Of a DNA stretch of 64,000 bases, positions 60,560 to 64,000 are shown piece by piece; position 1 is the first letter of the stretch, and every line of letters starts with the position of its first letter. The notes under the pieces were generated by a model. It was not told the origin of the DNA and made no database searches. It saw only the letters and a list, made by a program, of their open reading frames with translations. The stretch comes from Paenibacillus lignilyticus (GTDB taxonomy: Bacteria; Bacillota; Bacilli; Paenibacillales; Paenibacillaceae): the NCBI RefSeq assembly GCF_017942085.1, contig NZ_JAGKSP010000002.1, positions 186,001 to 250,000 of the forward strand. The letters run 5' to 3'. A program made the position numbers and the translations under genes.

Positions 60560-60586
60560 TGCAATCACTTCCGCTCCGTTTCCTTA

Positions 60587-61468
60587 TCAGGTCGTCGTTA
60601 AGCCGTGCAGCTTACGAAACTGCTCCGGTGTAATCCCTTCCGCTTTTCCGAATGCGGCAATGAAATGGCTGGGATCGCGATAGCCGGATAATTGCGCAAT
60701 CTCTTTAATCGACCTCTTGTCGCCGAGGCTCATCATTTCCTTGGACTTAATCATTCGCAGCCGAATTAAATAGGCATAGGCCGTAATGCCGAACGCCTGC
60801 CGGAATAGTGAATTTAAATAGCGGGAACTGATTCCGAGCTGCTCCGCCATATCGGTAAGGCTAATATCGGGATCCCCGTAATGATAATCCAGCCAGTGCA
60901 GGAGCGGGTCCAGCTTCTCCAAATGCTGAAATACGGAGGAGCGTCCGCCTTTCTGCCCATAGATCTTAATCATGGTAAGAAAGCGGTACAGCTGCGCAGA
61001 CGCATTCAAACCTGTCCTGTCCTCATCATGCTGCGCCTGTTCGATCATGCTCTCCAGCTGCGAAGTGATCGGCGCGTCTTCATTCCAATTCAGCCATTCC
61101 GTTTGGCGGATGCCCAGGGAGGCCAGCATGGATGCCGCCAGCACACCGCCGAACGTCACATACATGGTCGACCACTTCTTGCCCTGCTTCGCCGCATAGA
61201 AATGAGGAACGTCCGGGAATAAGAGGGAACCGTTGCCGGGCGGAAGCGAATACTTGATTCCGTTCAGCTCGAACTCGCCTTCGCCCTCTATCGTTTGCAG
61301 CCAGTGGAAGCACGGATAGCCCTTCGTCCGGTCCACGGCTTCTTGGTCCGGATTGATTCCAATACTATCTACATAAAGCGGCAGCTCGTACTCACCCAGC
61401 GTGAACATGTATCGGCTGCGCTGCTGACCGTCAATGAACCCTTTATTCCGCTCGATGGTTTGTTCCAT
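60587..61468 (-). CDS. AraC-family transcriptional regulator
   Basis: 293 aa. An N-terminal cupin-like sugar-sensing domain (about 20-160) is followed by two helix-turn-helix motifs at the C-terminus (DISLTDMAEQLGISSRYLNSLFRQ and RSIKEIAQLSGYRDPSHFIAAFGK). It is divergent from the beta-galactosidase gene with 99 bases between, so it is probably the activator of that gene in response to a sugar. AGGA lies nine bases before the ATG. Confidence 0.92.
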   Translation of the reverse strand: MEQTIERNKGFIDGQQRSRYMFTLGEYELPLYVDSIGINPDQEAVDRTKGYPCFHWLQTIEGEGEFELNGIKYSLPPGNGSLLFPDVPHFYAAKQGKKWSTMYVTFGGVLAASMLASLGIRQTEWLNWNEDAPITSQLESMIEQAQHDEDRTGLNASAQLYRFLTMIKIYGQKGGRSSVFQHLEKLDPLLHWLDYHYGDPDISLTDMAEQLGISSRYLNSLFRQAFGITAYAYLIRLRMIKSKEMMSLGDKRSIKEIAQLSGYRDPSHFIAAFGKAEGITPEQFRKLHGLTTT

Positions 61469-61567
61469 ATTATCATATCCTGCCTATTCTTTTTTATATA
61501 TCTCTAATCCGCATCTTACCATAAAATAAAGCTGTTATCATTCACTTCACTGGAGGAATTTGCGAAT

Positions 61568-63598
61568 ATGGATACTTCGAAACTGCCCAAAATGTTATAT
61601 GGCGGCGATTATAATCCCGAACAGTGGGATTCCAGCATCTGGCCGGAGGATATGCGCATGCTGGAGCTTGCCGGCATGAACATCGCTACCGTAAATGTTT
61701 TCTCATGGGCGATGCTCCAGCCAAGCGAAGATACGTATGATTTTGACACCCTTGACCGTATTATGGACATGCTCCAAGCGAACGGCATATATGCTTGCTT
61801 GGCAACGAGCACCGGCGCACATCCGGCTTGGATGGCTAAGCGCTATCCCGAAATTCTGCGTACCGATTTCGAAGGACGGAAACATAAATTTGGCGGCCGC
61901 CACAACTCCTGCCCGAACAGTGAGGTTTACCGGACCTACTCCACCCGGCTTGCCGCGAAGCTTGCCGAACGTTATCAGCATCATCCTGCCGTGCTGCTCT
62001 GGCATGTGTCCAATGAATATGGCGGCGAATGTTACTGCGATCAATGCGAAATCGCATTCCGCGGCTGGCTGCAGAAGAAATACGGCACGTTGGACAAACT
62101 AAACGAACAATGGAATACCCGTTTCTGGGGACATACTTTCTATGAGTGGGACGAAATCGTGCTGCCAAGCGCGCTTTCTGAGCAATGGTCGTATGACAAA
62201 ACCTGTTTCCAAGGCATCTCGCTCGACTTTAGCCGTTTCAATTCGGATAGCATGCTCGAGTGCTACAAGCTGGAATATGACGCGATTAAGGCATACACCC
62301 CTCATATTCCCGTTACAACGAACTTAATGGGAACCTATAAACAAATTGATTATTTCAAATGGGCCAAGCACATGGACATCATTGCCTGGGATAACTACCC
62401 GTCCATGAATACCCCGTCCAGTTACGTTGCGATGACGCATGATCTGATGCGCGGGCTGAAAGGCGGAGCACCGTTTCTGCTGATGGAGCAAACGCCGAGC
62501 CAGCAGAACTGGCAAGCGTATAACACGCTCAAACGTCCCGGAATTATGCGCCTCTGGAGCTATCAAGCCGTTGCGCACGGATCCGACAGCGTCATGTTCT
62601 TCCAGCTGCGCCGCTCTGTCGGTGCTTGCGAGAAGTATCACGGTGCACTGATTGAGCATGTCGGACATGAGCATACCCGTGTATTCCGCGAATGCGCGCA
62701 GCTCGGAGCTGAGCTGTCCGCTATGGGCACGAAGCTGCTTGGATCCAGGCTGCCGAGCCGCATCGCCATTATGTTCGACTGGGAGAATCGCTGGGCCATT
62801 GAATATTCGAGCGGCCCGACCGTTGATTTGAAATACGTGGATGAAATTCATAAATACTACCGCGCGTTCTATGAAGGCGGGTATCAAGTGGACATCGTAT
62901 CCTTCGAGGACGATCTATCCGCTTATGACATCGTTGTCGCTCCGGTTATGTATATGGTCAAGCCGGGCATGGCTGCTCGAATCGAAGCTTTTGTCAGCGG
63001 CGGCGGGACGTTCGTGACGACATTCTTCAGTGGCATCGTCAATGAGAACGATATTGTCACGTTGGGCGGCTATCCGGGAGAACTACGCCAGCTTCTAGGC
63101 ATTTGGGCTGAAGAAATCGATGCTTTGCTTCCGAGCAGCACCAATTCCATGATCTTGAAAGATACACTCGGTTCGATGCATGGCACGTACCGCTGCAATT
63201 TGCTTTGCGATCTCATCCACAGCGAAGGCGCGGATGTAATCGCCGAATATGGCGAAGATTTCTATGCCGGGATGCCTGTGATTACCCGGAATAAGTTCGG
63301 CAGCGGAGAAGCTTGGTATGTCGCGTCCAGTCCGGATGAACCATTCCTGCAAGGTTTCGCTGATGTATTATGTAAGCAGCATGGTATTGCTCCATTGCCG
63401 GGCAAACAGTCCGGCGTTGAAGTAACACGCAGAGTAATCGATAGTCGGGCTTATCTATTCGTCTTGAACCATAATGCGGATGCCGTCACAATCGAGCTTG
63501 GAACGGAGTCAGGCACCGACCTCATTACCGGGAACACATACGCTGGGCAAGCTGTCATTAATGGCCGCGATGTCCTCATCCTTGAGCAAATTGCTTGA
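61568..63598 (+). CDS. GH42 beta-galactosidase
   Basis: 676 aa, no signal peptide, so it acts in the cytoplasm on imported galactosides. The acid/base catalyst is E150 (HVSNEYGGEC) and the nucleophile E307 (LLMEQTPSQQNW). The structural zinc cluster of GH42 is conserved: C115, C155, C157, C160. The C-terminal trimerisation and beta-sandwich domains follow. TGGAGG precedes the ATG by 11 bases. Divergent AraC control suggests sugar induction. Confidence 0.96.
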   Translation: MDTSKLPKMLYGGDYNPEQWDSSIWPEDMRMLELAGMNIATVNVFSWAMLQPSEDTYDFDTLDRIMDMLQANGIYACLATSTGAHPAWMAKRYPEILRTDFEGRKHKFGGRHNSCPNSEVYRTYSTRLAAKLAERYQHHPAVLLWHVSNEYGGECYCDQCEIAFRGWLQKKYGTLDKLNEQWNTRFWGHTFYEWDEIVLPSALSEQWSYDKTCFQGISLDFSRFNSDSMLECYKLEYDAIKAYTPHIPVTTNLMGTYKQIDYFKWAKHMDIIAWDNYPSMNTPSSYVAMTHDLMRGLKGGAPFLLMEQTPSQQNWQAYNTLKRPGIMRLWSYQAVAHGSDSVMFFQLRRSVGACEKYHGALIEHVGHEHTRVFRECAQLGAELSAMGTKLLGSRLPSRIAIMFDWENRWAIEYSSGPTVDLKYVDEIHKYYRAFYEGGYQVDIVSFEDDLSAYDIVVAPVMYMVKPGMAARIEAFVSGGGTFVTTFFSGIVNENDIVTLGGYPGELRQLLGIWAEEIDALLPSSTNSMILKDTLGSMHGTYRCNLLCDLIHSEGADVIAEYGEDFYAGMPVITRNKFGSGEAWYVASSPDEPFLQGFADVLCKQHGIAPLPGKQSGVEVTRRVIDSRAYLFVLNHNADAVTIELGTESGTDLITGNTYAGQAVINGRDVLILEQIA

Positions 63599-63622
63599 TA
63601 TTGCCTTGCTCTCGGGTCGAAT

Positions 63623-63666
63623 AGCTCCTTTCCCCGCTGAACATATTAGTTGGTGTGAAAGGAGCT
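63623..63666 (+). repeat. Inverted repeat overlapping a ribosome-binding site
   Basis: AGCTCCTTT (63623-63631) pairs with AAAGGAGCT (63658-63666), a 9-pair stem with a 26-base loop. The 3' arm contains the AAAGGAG Shine-Dalgarno of the next gene, so folding would hide it. No T run follows, so it is not a good terminator for the upstream gene. Confidence 0.55.
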
Positions 63667-63676
63667 GGTTACTCAA

Positions 63677-64000
63677 ATGAAAAGATTTTTCGGTACATTA
63701 TTCGGAATTGTATTAGCTTTTGGTCTTGGCGCTCTTATCTACAACGGAGTATCGGATCGCAACGTTACGCCAAACAACACCTACCACTCCGCAAGCAGAA
63801 CGGACCTTAATCATCAGCGTCTGAGCATCAAATCCAATGATGATCTTCTGCCGCTGAACACAGGTCATAGAATGCTGCGGGCGAATCAGCCTGGCACGTT
63901 GAGAGCCCAGAACACGCAGTTTGGCAATATTCCGTGGTATCAGCTGTATTACGGCGGTACTTGGAATCCGGGCGGCGGCGGCGCGGCGAATCCGGGCACC
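63677..64000 (+). CDS. Secreted/anchored protein, 5' part only
   Basis: 108 codons remain open to the right edge. It starts MKRFFGTLFGIVLAFGLGAL, a signal or membrane anchor, and continues with polar sequence and a Gly/Asn/Pro-rich stretch at the edge (YYGGTWNPGGGGAANPGT). AAAGGAG lies 11 bases before the ATG, within an inverted repeat. No domain can be named from this fragment. Confidence 0.7.
   Translation, partial: MKRFFGTLFGIVLAFGLGALIYNGVSDRNVTPNNTYHSASRTDLNHQRLSIKSNDDLLPLNTGHRMLRANQPGTLRAQNTQFGNIPWYQLYYGGTWNPGGGGAANPGT

Overview
The window looks like chromosomal DNA of a spore-forming, aerobic, Gram-positive member of the Paenibacillaceae (Paenibacillus or a close relative). This is inferred from gene content: spore genes (sda, cwlJ, gerQ, two alpha/beta SASPs, a YjcZ-type peptide, a YheC/D protein), an S-layer-homology protein, Bacillales replication-loader genes dnaB and dnaI, a trpS T-box, B. 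subtilis-like neighbourhoods (yutM/yutJ/yuzB/yutI, ndh/yumC), coproporphyrin-type haem synthesis (hemQ) and the futalosine menaquinone route (mqnE). Shine-Dalgarno sites are strong and GC is about 50%. I see no rRNA, tRNA, CRISPR array, prophage or transposase, so this is mostly ordinary core chromosome.

Layout. 1-5680: a sulfate import operon read leftward (binding lipoprotein, CysT, CysW, CysA, YezD), facing a second stand-alone sulfate-binding protein behind its own promoter and a terminator-like leader. 5787-11344: a double-headed surface nucleotidase and an S-layer-anchored protein. 11362-15242: dnaB-dnaI, an alpha/beta hydrolase and YuiB. 15399-19327: hemQ, type II NADH dehydrogenase with a Rex-like operator, YumC and a small Cys-rich protein. 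19343-19658: sda with a cluster of DnaA boxes. 19743-29913: an ATP-grasp spore protein, an AgrB-like protease without a visible AgrD, an aldo/keto reductase, Fe-S assembly genes, MqnE, an SDR, a HEPN-family protein, haem A synthase and a thioredoxin. 29990-39601: cell-envelope genes (stalk-domain lipoprotein, lipid flippase, ThuA, HAD phosphatase) and an operon of a membrane protein, a transglutaminase and a class B PBP. 39787-47638: MFS and AEC transporters, sco-ctaB, cwlJ-gerQ, YfhP, a SASP and small proteins. 47686-52757: trpS with its T-box, a permease pair with a shortened partner, a second SASP and a chemoreceptor. 52845-64000: two esterases, a polysaccharide deacetylase, a LysM-3D wall protein under a c-di-AMP riboswitch, a sporulation-kinase-like histidine kinase, a TetR regulator, a LysM-CAP protein, an HNH nuclease, and an AraC/GH42 beta-galactosidase pair.

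Recurring themes are respiration (haem A and O synthesis, Sco, NDH-2, menaquinone), cell-wall remodelling, and spore formation and germination. Sda (a sporulation brake) and a sporulation-kinase-like protein occur in the same window. Many starts were moved from the longest open frame to the codon behind the best Shine-Dalgarno site. Nothing here is clearly a new biological system. The least explained items are the sulfur-locus leader RNA with its repeated operator-like motif, the orphan AgrB-like protein, and the PBP/transglutaminase operon.
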